DNA of 64,000 nucleotides from contig JACERV010000006.1 of NCBI GenBank assembly GCA_013911065.1, forward strand, positions 97,607 to 161,606, given 5' to 3'. Shown here piece after piece: positions 43,534-52,303 of the stretch. The notes beneath the pieces were generated by a model, which saw nothing but the letters and a program-made list of their open reading frames with translations, did not search any database and was not told where the DNA came from. Both the position numbers and the translations under genes were made by a program. This DNA comes from Ruminococcus sp. (GTDB lineage Bacteria; Bacillota; Clostridia; Lachnospirales; Lachnospiraceae). The stretch's first letter is position 1, and each line of letters opens with the position of its first letter.

Positions 43534-45456
43534 TTATACATCCAGCTCCGCATCCGTGGCATTTTCATATATGAAGGAACGTCTGGGCGGTACCTCTGTT
43601 CCCATCAGCATTTCCGTCACACCAGATGCCATACGTGCATCTTCAATTTCCACCAGTGTCAGCATTCTGGTTTCCGGGTCCAACGTGGTCTCCCAAAGCT
43701 GCTGGGCATCCATTTCACCCAGACCTTTATATCTTTGAAGAGTAAAGGGGCCATCATGAGTCTTTCTATACTTCTCCAGGGCCTTATCATCGTAAAGATA
43801 TTCTTCCTCTCCATTTTTGGGCATCACTTTATATAGAGGCGGCATGGCAATATAAACATGTCCCTCATAAATCAGTTCCGGCATGAAGCGGTAAAATAGA
43901 GTCAGCAGCAGCGTAGAAATATGTGCTCCGTCTACATCAGCATCGGCCATAATAATGATTTTATCGTACCGCAGTTTGCTGATATCAAAATCATTGCCAT
44001 ACCCTTCTGAAAATCCACACCCAAAGGCATTAATCATTGTTTTAATCTCTGCATTTGCCAGCACTTTATCAATGCTTGCTTTCTCCACATTCAGAATTTT
44101 CCCTCTGATAGGCAGGATTGCCTGATAGTTTCTGTCCCTTGCTGTCTTAGCCGAACCTCCGGCTGAATCTCCCTCTACGATAAAAATCTCACATTTCTTT
44201 GGGTCCCTGCTCTCACAATTTGCCAGTTTTCCATTGCTGTCAAAGGAGTATTTCTGCTTGGTCAGAAGGTTGGTCTTTGCCTTTTCCTCTGTTTTCCTGA
44301 TTTTCGCAGCTTTTTCTGCACAGGTTAACACCTTTTTCAGTGTCTCCAGATTCCTGTCAAAATATAGAGTAATCTCATCCCCGGTCACCTTGCCTGCAGC
44401 TTTTGCAGCATCAGGGTTGTCCAGCTTTGTCTTTGTCTGTCCCTCAAACCTGGGGTCCGGGTGCTTAATGGAAACAATGGCAGTCATCCCATTGCGGATA
44501 TCCGCCCCTGTGAAGTTTGCATCTTTCTCCTTTAAAACGCCCAATTCCCTTGCATACTGGTTCATGACTGTTGTAAATGTGGTTTTAAACCCTGTCAGAT
44601 GAGTTCCCCCTTCTGCATTGTAAATGTTATTGCAGAATCCCAGTACATTTTCATGGAATTCATTCACATACTGCAATACCACTTCCACTTCAATACCTTC
44701 CGATATTCCTTTAAAATAAACCGGATCATGAATCATCTCTTTTTTCTGGTTCAAATCCTTAATAAATCCGATAATCCCATCCGGCTCATGATAAACAATA
44801 TGCTCCGCCGGACTCAGTCTTTTATCATCAAAAATAATCGTGAGCTCTGGGTTCAGATAAGCCGTTTCATGAAGCCGGCTTTTTACCTCTTCCGCCCGAA
44901 ACCTAGTTCTTTCGAAAATTGTGTCATCCGGCAGAAAGTTAATTTTCGTTCCTGTCTTTCTTGTCTTTCCAATCACTGGCAGAAGACCATCCTCCAGTTC
45001 AATGACAGGCACTCCCCTTTCGTATCTGTCATGATGGATGCTTCCTTCCCTGCTGACCTGCACATCCATATAACTGGAAAGCGCATTCACCACGGAAGAA
45101 CCTACCCCGTGAAGCCCCCCGCTCGTTTTATATACTGAATCGTCAAACTTCCCGCCTGCATGCAGTGTAGTATATACGATACGCTCCGCAGATACCCCTT
45201 TTTTATGCATGCCGACAGGGACGCCCCGTCCATTATCCTCAATGGTAGCCGAGCCGTCCTTTTCCAGCGTCACATGAATTTGTGTACAGTAACCTGCAAG
45301 GTGTTCATCTACTGCATTGTCCACCATTTCATAAATCAGATGATTCAGTCCTTTTGTCGAAACACTCCCTATATACATACCAGGTCTTTTTCTTACTGCT
45401 TCTAATCCCTCTAATACAGAAATACTGTCCGCATCATATGTATTTTTATTTCCCAT
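43534..45456 (-). CDS. parE: DNA topoisomerase IV subunit B
   Basis: A 640-residue GHKL ATPase subunit from the ATG at 45456, which has AAGGAGAGG in front. An in-frame ATG at 45486 would add ten residues and falls in a segment resembling the gpr-spoIIP element. ATP-binding motifs are VDNAVDEHLAGYC and GRGVPVGMHKKGVSAERIVY; the TOPRIM motif is EGDSAGGSAK. The C-terminus holds MDADVDGAHI-like AD(V)DGAHISTLLLTLFYR. It is followed by parC. Confidence 0.9.
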   Translation of the reverse strand: MGNKNTYDADSISVLEGLEAVRKRPGMYIGSVSTKGLNHLIYEMVDNAVDEHLAGYCTQIHVTLEKDGSATIEDNGRGVPVGMHKKGVSAERIVYTTLHAGGKFDDSVYKTSGGLHGVGSSVVNALSSYMDVQVSREGSIHHDRYERGVPVIELEDGLLPVIGKTRKTGTKINFLPDDTIFERTRFRAEEVKSRLHETAYLNPELTIIFDDKRLSPAEHIVYHEPDGIIGFIKDLNQKKEMIHDPVYFKGISEGIEVEVVLQYVNEFHENVLGFCNNIYNAEGGTHLTGFKTTFTTVMNQYARELGVLKEKDANFTGADIRNGMTAIVSIKHPDPRFEGQTKTKLDNPDAAKAAGKVTGDEITLYFDRNLETLKKVLTCAEKAAKIRKTEEKAKTNLLTKQKYSFDSNGKLANCESRDPKKCEIFIVEGDSAGGSAKTARDRNYQAILPIRGKILNVEKASIDKVLANAEIKTMINAFGCGFSEGYGNDFDISKLRYDKIIIMADADVDGAHISTLLLTLFYRFMPELIYEGHVYIAMPPLYKVMPKNGEEEYLYDDKALEKYRKTHDGPFTLQRYKGLGEMDAQQLWETTLDPETRMLTLVEIEDARMASGVTEMLMGTEVPPRRSFIYENATDAELDV

Positions 45457-45516
45457 AGTACCTCTCCTTGTTTCCTTAAGTGACATAGATGTTTCCTCAC
45501 TTATATAGACTTCGTT

Positions 45517-45545
45517 ATATTATCACAAAATGTAATGTTATTCAA
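45517..45545 (-). promoter_or_regulatory. parE-parC promoter
   Basis: Minus-strand TTGAAT (45540-45545), 17 bases, TAATAT (45517-45522), between the spoIIP stop and parE. Confidence 0.72.
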
Positions 45546-45580
45546 ACTTTAAAATAGAGTTTTGGCCTCTCCCGTATAAA

Positions 45581-46762
45581 TTATTCCGTCAACACATGAT
45601 TTAATGTATCAGCCAGGACTTCCATAGCATTCCTCATTTCTTCTACCGTATTCGTTTGGGCCCCTGCCTCTATCAGAAGTGACTTTGGCCGCAAATGCAG
45701 ATTATATCTATATCCTCCCAGATAAATGCGTCTTGTAAAGCCTGGATATTGGCTCTCAGAAGCCAGCTCCATCTGCAGGGAAAATGCCAGATTATCCTGA
45801 ATATACGGGTTGTAGAGATAAGCAATATCCCCATTTGTCCTTGTACGGCTCAAACCGTTAAAGTACATAATCTTTGCAGTCTGCTTTCCATTGACTTCTG
45901 TTACCAGATGGGTACCCTCTGCCACTCCGTCCCTGTGCAGGTCTATAACCACCTCCACCGACGGGTTCGCTTCCAGAATAGGCCGGATTGAAGCTTCTGC
46001 ATTCTCATATGCATTGCTTCTGTCAAGCTGCCCATTGATAATATCATAAACTCCGGTGTCATGGATAGTCTTAATTCCTTTTTGGTTTAATAGCTGTGTC
46101 AAATACTCTCCTACCCCCACAATACTTGTATTAGGGTCTCCCGGTGTGGAATCTACAAATGCCTCCTGGGAATGGGTATGGAAGATCAAAACTTTAGCCT
46201 CCCCGCCGCTCTTGTCAATTTTCATGCTTCTCCCAAGGAGATCATCTACATTCAACTGCTCCGGCCCAATCATAGTCGTACTGTCTACAATATAAAAATT
46301 ACCTAGCAGATAATTGAAATCTCTTAGCTTTTCAATAGACATGTCGATAGGAGACTGATTCTGTGCTGCAGGCGGCTCCTGGGGAACAGTTCTGTTCTCC
46401 TCTACCAGGTTTCCGTTTTCATCAACCATATTTTCATCATTTGCCTGATTTTCTAAAATTTTTGCAATGGTTTCCTCATCCTCCATGACAGATTCATAAG
46501 GCTCTTTCTGCTCCACATACTTTACCAGCGGAAGCCAGGAAAGGGCCTTTTCCTTTATCCATTGTATTGCCGTAGGCTTCGGCCCCTTCTTTAGATAAGC
46601 CAGGCTCGGCATGTACATTTCTTCTGTATATTTTTGGACAGCCTCCCGGCTCTCATATTTCCATTCCCTCATCATATTTCGGCCACTTATGTATATCATA
46701 CCAATGCATGCCAGAGTGCCAAGGGCAACTGCAGACATGCGCAAAAAATCCGATTGCTTCAT
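45581..46762 (-). CDS. spoIIP: Stage II sporulation protein P
   Basis: A 393-residue SpoIIP from the ATG at 46762 (AAGAAGG in front); an upstream ATG at 46798 lies inside the inverted-repeat arm of the neighbouring element and has no ribosome site. An N-terminal membrane anchor (about 10-28) is followed by an extracytoplasmic linker and the amidase/endopeptidase domain with VLIFHTHSQEAFVDS and VEVVIDLHRDGV. In engulfment it works with SpoIID and SpoIIM in the mother cell. The gene lies between gpr and parE. Confidence 0.94.
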   Translation of the reverse strand: MKQSDFLRMSAVALGTLACIGMIYISGRNMMREWKYESREAVQKYTEEMYMPSLAYLKKGPKPTAIQWIKEKALSWLPLVKYVEQKEPYESVMEDEETIAKILENQANDENMVDENGNLVEENRTVPQEPPAAQNQSPIDMSIEKLRDFNYLLGNFYIVDSTTMIGPEQLNVDDLLGRSMKIDKSGGEAKVLIFHTHSQEAFVDSTPGDPNTSIVGVGEYLTQLLNQKGIKTIHDTGVYDIINGQLDRSNAYENAEASIRPILEANPSVEVVIDLHRDGVAEGTHLVTEVNGKQTAKIMYFNGLSRTRTNGDIAYLYNPYIQDNLAFSLQMELASESQYPGFTRRIYLGGYRYNLHLRPKSLLIEAGAQTNTVEEMRNAMEVLADTLNHVLTE

Positions 46763-46788
46763 ACACTGCCTTCTTTCAAGAACATCTT

Positions 46789-46960
46789 CCGGGGTCATAC
46801 TTATGCAGCTTGGGTCTGGTCTTATCAGACCTTAGCTGCAAAGTACATCCTGTCGACTTAGGCGGGGTCCTTTCACGCCTTAGTGACATGGATGTTTCCC
46901 CGCTTTCAGCTTTGGCTTGGTCTTTTCAAGCCCCGCTCTTCTCCATATATATGACCCCGG
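46789..46960. other. 172-bp structured element bounded by inverted repeats
   Basis: CCGGGGTCATA (46789-46799) and TATGACCCCGG (46950-46960) are exact complements that bound 150 bases of highly foldable sequence between gpr and spoIIP. Inside, read on the minus strand, GGCTTG pairs with CAAGCC, GCGGGG with CCCCGC, CATCC with GGATG, AGCTG with CAGCT, and GGTCT with AGACC. A minus-strand segment AAACATCCATGTCACTAAGG recurs, with changes, upstream of parE (45470-45505). No target duplication is obvious. It may be a MITE-like repeat or a structured RNA; I recognise no named riboswitch. Confidence 0.7.
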
Positions 46961-46968
46961 CGTGTCTG

Positions 46969-47949
46969 TTATGCCTTCTCTGCATTGGTAAATAACATGT
47001 TCATCCCCTCAGAAATGGTATAACTAATCTGTTTCACCATTTCATCTGCATCCTTGGGAGTCATAAACATTCCATTCAAATGCGGAGAAATCAATTCCTT
47101 TACCAATTCATACTTTTCTGCTGCATTATAAGTACGCAGAACATCCCCTACGCCCTTGAGCATCTCTGACGTCTCCAGTGCACGAATCAGATTTTCCATC
47201 GTATCATTTACAATAGTAGCGGCGTCTACCACAGTCGGTACACCGATTGCTATGACCGGTACTCCAAGAGTTTCTTTCGTAATCCCGTTTCTATGATTAC
47301 CTACACCTGATCCTGGGTTAATACCTGTATCCGCTATCTGTATGGTCCGGTTCAGTCTTCTGCTATTTCTGGCAGCCAATGCGTCAATAGCAATTACAAT
47401 GTCCGGTTTTGTCTCTTCTACTACCCCTTTGATAATCTCTACAGTTTCCATCCCGGTCTGTCCCATAACACCGGGCACAATAGCACTTACCAGATTGGCA
47501 TGCTCCATCCCCATTGCATATTTTCCGTATTCTTTCACAATATGCCTTGTCACACAGAGATTATCAATAACATGAGGCCCCAGTGCATCCGGTGTCACCT
47601 GTCGGTTTCCAAGTCCGACAATCAGCACGGATAAATCGTCCTTCTCTTCTATGCCCTTTTCCTCAATTAATTCCTGGATAAATTCTGCCAGCTTTTCTGA
47701 AATCTCCCTGTGATACCCCTCATCCGGAACAGCCAGATTCGGCGCTTCTAAAGTAAGATAAGTTCCCACAGGTTTGCCCATAACTTTCGCGCCATTTTCA
47801 GTTTCAATGCGCACTCTGGTAATACGGATCTCTTTTTCCTCATCATACTCCTCCTCCAGAACGACCCCCTGTACTTCCACATTGTCAGATTCAAACCGTT
47901 CTTTCTCCTCCAGAGCCAAATCTGTTCTTACACTATACTTCTCCAACAT
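46969..47949 (-). CDS. gpr: GPR spore endopeptidase (germination protease)
   Basis: A 326-residue aspartic-type A25 protease. It degrades the small acid-soluble spore proteins at germination. Made as a zymogen in the forespore, it is activated by removal of an N-terminal propeptide. Family features are RTDLALEEKE near the processing region, LIVGLGNRQVTPDALGPHV, and a DIVIAIDALAARNSRRLN stretch. The gene ends eight bases before the structured element; no forespore promoter was assigned. Confidence 0.94.
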   Translation of the reverse strand: MLEKYSVRTDLALEEKERFESDNVEVQGVVLEEEYDEEKEIRITRVRIETENGAKVMGKPVGTYLTLEAPNLAVPDEGYHREISEKLAEFIQELIEEKGIEEKDDLSVLIVGLGNRQVTPDALGPHVIDNLCVTRHIVKEYGKYAMGMEHANLVSAIVPGVMGQTGMETVEIIKGVVEETKPDIVIAIDALAARNSRRLNRTIQIADTGINPGSGVGNHRNGITKETLGVPVIAIGVPTVVDAATIVNDTMENLIRALETSEMLKGVGDVLRTYNAAEKYELVKELISPHLNGMFMTPKDADEMVKQISYTISEGMNMLFTNAEKA

Positions 47950-48017
47950 CTTCAGTCCTCACTTTTTCTTTGCATCATTGTTACAAGTAGTTTTTACAAT
48001 ATTTTGAGAAATATGTA

Positions 48018-48046
48018 TTGACAACCACTGTTCCTTATCATAAAAT
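48018..48046 (+). promoter_or_regulatory. rpsT promoter
   Basis: TTGACA (48018-48023), 17 bases, TAAAAT (48041-48046). Transcription near 48053 would give an 88-base leader before the TTG start, long enough for feedback control by S20 as known in E. coli. Confidence 0.8.
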
Positions 48047-48140
48047 GAATGAGTATGTTCCGTGCAAAACGTCCGTGTCCGATTTTGGCGGAATAATGAA
48101 TTCACTATTTGAAAATTTCACATATTTGGAGGTGTACAGA

Positions 48141-48404
48141 TTGGCTAACATTAAATCTGCTAAAAAAAGAATTTTAGTAAACGAAACAAAAGCTGCAAGG
48201 AACAAAGCAATTAAGTCTAAAGTTAAAACTTCTGTAAAGAAAGTTGAAGCTGCAGTAGCACAGAATGATACAGCAGCAGCAAAGACAGCATTACAGGCTG
48301 CTATTAAAGAAATTTCCAAAGCAGGAAGCAAAGGTGTTTATCACAAAAACACAGTTGGAAGAAAAATCTCCCGCTTAGCAAAAGCTGTAAACTCAATTGC
48401 TTAA
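48141..48404 (+). CDS. rpsT: Small-subunit ribosomal protein S20
   Basis: An 87-residue S20 beginning at TTG (48141) after GGAGGTGTACAGA. Upstream ATGs in frame fall within or before the promoter -10 region and are not used. Body: ANIKSAKKRILVNETKAARN, then KGVYHKNTVGRKISRLAKAV. It is a lysine/alanine-rich helical bundle binding the 16S 5' domain. The gene is monocistronic and divergent from gpr. Confidence 0.95.
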   Translation: MANIKSAKKRILVNETKAARNKAIKSKVKTSVKKVEAAVAQNDTAAAKTALQAAIKEISKAGSKGVYHKNTVGRKISRLAKAVNSIA

Positions 48405-48423
48405 TATAATATAGAATCCAAAG

Positions 48424-48453
48424 CATCCGCTTCCGTCAGGCGGATGTTTTTTT
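48424..48453 (+). terminator. rpsT terminator
   Basis: CATCCGC pairs with GCGGATG around a short loop, then seven T, 20 bases after the stop. Confidence 0.88.
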
Positions 48454-48485
48454 ATGCAGCAGGAAGCACAGCCACCTATTACATA

Positions 48486-48523
48486 AAAATCCCGGCATCT
48501 GTTTTCCACAAACACCGGGACTT
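48486..48523 (-). terminator. ilvC terminator
   Basis: AATCCCGG and CCGGGACTT form a hairpin with a loop of about 19 bases. On the minus strand it ends in ATTTTTATG. It begins five bases after the ilvC stop. Confidence 0.78.
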
Positions 48524-48527
48524 AATA

Positions 48528-49565
<1,038 letters not shown>

Positions 49566-49663
49566 TCATATTCACCAGGCCACCCTGCCTGATAAGCATT
49601 TAAATAGTGTATTAGTTAAAGGCCCAGGGCCTCTAGCTTCCTGATATGTAACAGTACCTGAGG

Positions 49664-50164
49664 CTAATCCAGAAATGTGACATCCTTAATACCTCTTCCA
49701 AGTCCTGTAATTCCTGTTCTTGCAAGTTCCAGTATTTCATAGCCGTCCAGAAGATTCAGAAACGCATCCAGCTTTGACTGGTTTCCAGTCAGTTCTATAA
49801 TCATAGATTCTTTTTCCACATCCACAATTTTTGCCCTGAATATATCAGCAATTGAGATCACTTCTGCCCTCTGAGCAGCATTTGCGCGAATCTTTACCAT
49901 AATCAATTCCCTACAGACAGATTCTCCGTCCTGCAGCAGTTTGATTTCAACCACATCTTCCAATTTGCGTACCTGCTTCTCAATCTGGGACAAGATCAGT
50001 TCATCTCCTGTTGCCACAACTGTAATTCTGGTAAACCTGATATCTGCCGTCATCCCCGCAGTAATACTGTCGATACTGTACCCTCTTCTGCTGAAAAGAC
50101 CTGCAATCCTGCTTAATACACCTGGATTGTTGTCAACCAGCAATGAATAAACCTGTCTTCTCAT
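49664..50164 (-). CDS. ilvN: Acetolactate synthase regulatory subunit
   Basis: A 166-residue ACT-domain small subunit (MRRQVYSLLVDNNPGVLSRI, then GLFSRRGYSIDSITAG). It gives the catalytic subunit sensitivity to valine. The catalytic subunit gene ilvB is not next to it or anywhere in the window, which is unusual, since ilvB usually precedes ilvN. Confidence 0.94.
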   Translation of the reverse strand: MRRQVYSLLVDNNPGVLSRIAGLFSRRGYSIDSITAGMTADIRFTRITVVATGDELILSQIEKQVRKLEDVVEIKLLQDGESVCRELIMVKIRANAAQRAEVISIADIFRAKIVDVEKESMIIELTGNQSKLDAFLNLLDGYEILELARTGITGLGRGIKDVTFLD

Positions 50165-50194
50165 ATGCGTCCCTACTTTCCACTTCAGAAATAC

Positions 50195-50218
50195 AAAAAC
50201 AGAGTGCGTTCTGTTTTT
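50195..50218 (-). promoter_or_regulatory. 5'-end hairpin of the ilvN-ilvC leader
   Basis: AAAAACAGA and TCTGTTTTT are complementary around six bases. Transcription starting near 50214 would include the inner five base pairs at the 5' end of the RNA. It may stabilise the message or be a short attenuator; no leader peptide was found. Confidence 0.4.
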
Positions 50219-50220
50219 TA

Positions 50221-50249
50221 ATCATACCAAGTTCCTATTTTTTTGTCAA
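50221..50249 (-). promoter_or_regulatory. ilvN-ilvC promoter
   Basis: Minus-strand TTGACA (50244-50249), 17-base spacer, TATGAT (50221-50226). Confidence 0.83.
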
Positions 50250-50305
50250 GCAATTTTATCACAGTTCAGTTATGAAAATTTTTATTTAATAGGCAAGATT
50301 CTTTC

Positions 50306-51322
50306 TTATCCCCTGTAACCATCCGGGTTCGAGGATTGCCATTTCCATGAATCCACACACATCTCTTCAATTCCCCGCTCTGCCTTCCAGCTCAGTTCTT
50401 CTTTTGCTTTAGACGCATCACAGTAACAAGTAGCAATATCTCCGGGACGGCGTGGTTTTACCTGGTAAGGTATTTCCCTTCCGCAGGCTTTCTCATAAGC
50501 TTTTACCACATCCAGCACACTATATCCTACTCCCGTTCCCAGATTGTAGACGTGTACCCCTTTACTAGTCTTCATTTTTTCAATTGCCTTAACATGTCCC
50601 ACAGCTAAATCCACAACATGTATATAGTCCCGTACACCGGTGCCGTCGGGAGTATCGTAATCATCTCCAAAGACCCCAAGGCAGTCCAGCTTCCCAACGG
50701 CTACCTGGGCAATGTAAGGAACCAGGTTGTTCGGAATTCCCTTCGGGTCCTCGCCAATTAACCCGGACTCATGGGCCCCAATGGGATTAAAATATCTAAG
50801 AAGCATAATATTCCATTCGGAATCTCCTGTGTGGAGGTCTGTTAAAATCTGTTCCAGCATCCCCTTGGTTCTTCCATAAGGATTGGTAATTTCTCCCTTT
50901 GGGCACTGCTCTGTAATCGGAATCTCTGCCGGATCTCCGTAAACAGTTGCAGAGGAACTGAATATCATATTTTTACATCCATGCTTACGCATCACGTCAC
51001 AAAGAACCAAAGTTCCTGCAATATTGTTGTAGTAATACTCCCAAGGTTTCGTTACAGATTCCCCAACAGCTTTTAGTCCTGCAAAATTAATAACTGCTTC
51101 AATGACTTCTTTCTCAAAAATACATTCCAGGTCTTCTCTGCTCAGAATATCTCCTTTATAAAATTTTACACTTTTTCCCGTAATCTGCTCTACTCTTTCC
51201 ATAGCTTTTTCACTGGAATTATACAGGTTATCAACTACAACTACCTCATAACCTCTTTCCAAAAGCTCCACACATGTGTGGCTGCCTATATATCCTGCAC
51301 CGCCTGCTACTAATATTGCCAT
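50306..51322 (-). CDS. galE: UDP-glucose 4-epimerase
   Basis: A 338-residue short-chain dehydrogenase-type epimerase. The Rossmann loop is [20 protein letters not shown], the catalytic Ser-Tyr-Lys set is in [10 protein letters not shown] and [11 protein letters not shown]. It interconverts UDP-glucose and UDP-galactose. It lies 43 bases after the nucleotidyltransferase gene, forming a sugar-nucleotide pair. Confidence 0.95.
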   Translation of the reverse strand: MAILVAGGAGYIGSHTCVELLERGYEVVVVDNLYNSSEKAMERVEQITGKSVKFYKGDILSREDLECIFEKEVIEAVINFAGLKAVGESVTKPWEYYYNNIAGTLVLCDVMRKHGCKNMIFSSSATVYGDPAEIPITEQCPKGEITNPYGRTKGMLEQILTDLHTGDSEWNIMLLRYFNPIGAHESGLIGEDPKGIPNNLVPYIAQVAVGKLDCLGVFGDDYDTPDGTGVRDYIHVVDLAVGHVKAIEKMKTSKGVHVYNLGTGVGYSVLDVVKAYEKACGREIPYQVKPRRPGDIATCYCDASKAKEELSWKAERGIEEMCVDSWKWQSSNPDGYRG

Positions 51323-51365
51323 AATTCTACCTTCCTTTCTGATGCCTATTTACACCGCTAAATAT

Positions 51366-52286
51366 CTACTTCCACAGATGCAGGGGATAAACTCCCTGGA
51401 CTTTCATTTGAACGACAGCATCTGCAACACTTTGCTTGTCTTCTTTATATGTAATGCCATACCATCTGTCCTCTGATTTCAAAACCTTTACTGCGGCTCT
51501 TCCTTCCCGGATTAATTCGCCCACCACGGTAGGGAGAAAATACTCACATTTTAAAGGAGAATCTTTCAGATTTTCTCTCAAAAATACCGGGAAACGCTCT
51601 TCTAGTTCTTCCAGCATACTTTGTGTAAATCCGAACATATTCATAGAGACAATACTATCTTCATCAATATGATTCCAGGTTTCCCCGTCATTCTCTGTAA
51701 AAACAACGCCGTTCTTGTTTTTTTCAATATGCGTTCTCTCTGTAATTCCAGTCAGATAACCTTTTTTGTCTACTTCGCATACGCCCCTGGATACATAGCC
51801 GTTCTCTGTTAAAGTATTGGACAGGCGGTATCCCACCATAGCATATCTATATTTATCATCATCCTCAAACACGGATAAATACTGATAAATAGATTGCAAT
51901 GCCGATACTCCATAGTAATCATCTGCGTTAATCACCGCAAAGGGACCATCTATCACCGCTTTACAGCTTAGAATAGCATGTCCTGTTCCAAATGGTTTTA
52001 CACGGCCCTCTGGAACCTCAAAGCCCTCCGGCAGGTTATCCACTTTCTGGTATACATAATCCACTTCCATGAATTCACTGATTCGATTGCCGACGCTTGC
52101 CCTGAATTCTTCCTCGTTTTCTTCCTTTATTATAAAAATCACTTTCTCAAATCCTGCGCGTCTGGCATCATATATGGAAAAATCCATAATAATGTGCCCT
52201 TCCTCATCAACCGGGTCAATCTGCTTCAAACCGCCGTACCGGCTTCCCATTCCAGCGGCCATAATTACAAGTACAGGTTTTTTCAT
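51366..52286 (-). CDS. Sugar-phosphate nucleotidyltransferase-like protein
   Basis: A 306-residue NTP_transferase-fold protein from the ATG at 52286 (AGGAGG in front); an in-frame TTG at 52307 overlaps the ABC-F stop. The nucleotide loop is MAAGMGSRYGGLKQIDPVD, followed by FAVINADDYYGVSAL with the metal-binding Asp pair. It is related to glucose-1-phosphate uridylyl/thymidylyltransferases but is not close enough to name its sugar. Upstream of galE, so UDP-sugar supply is a fair guess. Confidence 0.83.
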   Translation of the reverse strand: MKKPVLVIMAAGMGSRYGGLKQIDPVDEEGHIIMDFSIYDARRAGFEKVIFIIKEENEEEFRASVGNRISEFMEVDYVYQKVDNLPEGFEVPEGRVKPFGTGHAILSCKAVIDGPFAVINADDYYGVSALQSIYQYLSVFEDDDKYRYAMVGYRLSNTLTENGYVSRGVCEVDKKGYLTGITERTHIEKNKNGVVFTENDGETWNHIDEDSIVSMNMFGFTQSMLEELEERFPVFLRENLKDSPLKCEYFLPTVVGELIREGRAAVKVLKSEDRWYGITYKEDKQSVADAVVQMKVQGVYPLHLWK

Positions 52287-52303
52287 CCTTTTTTGTCTCC
52301 TCC

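Noticed and set aside
45456..45486. Longer parE start adding ten residues
   Set aside because: The 45456 ATG has AAGGAGAGG directly in front and matches the usual ParE start; the extra residues fall in the shared leader block.
46798..46889. Possible 37-codon peptide inside the gpr-spoIIP element (ATG with GGGGAAA ahead)
   Set aside because: It is basic and unlike a protein, ends in the spoIIP start region, and the sequence is better explained by RNA/DNA folding.
48018..48140. Upstream in-frame ATGs giving a longer S20
   Set aside because: The first lies in the promoter region, the added residues are not part of S20, and GGAGGT precedes the TTG at 48141.
50320..50335. GGGTTCGAG resembling a tRNA T-arm
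   Set aside because: It lies inside galE coding sequence, with no acceptor stem or anticodon arm around it.
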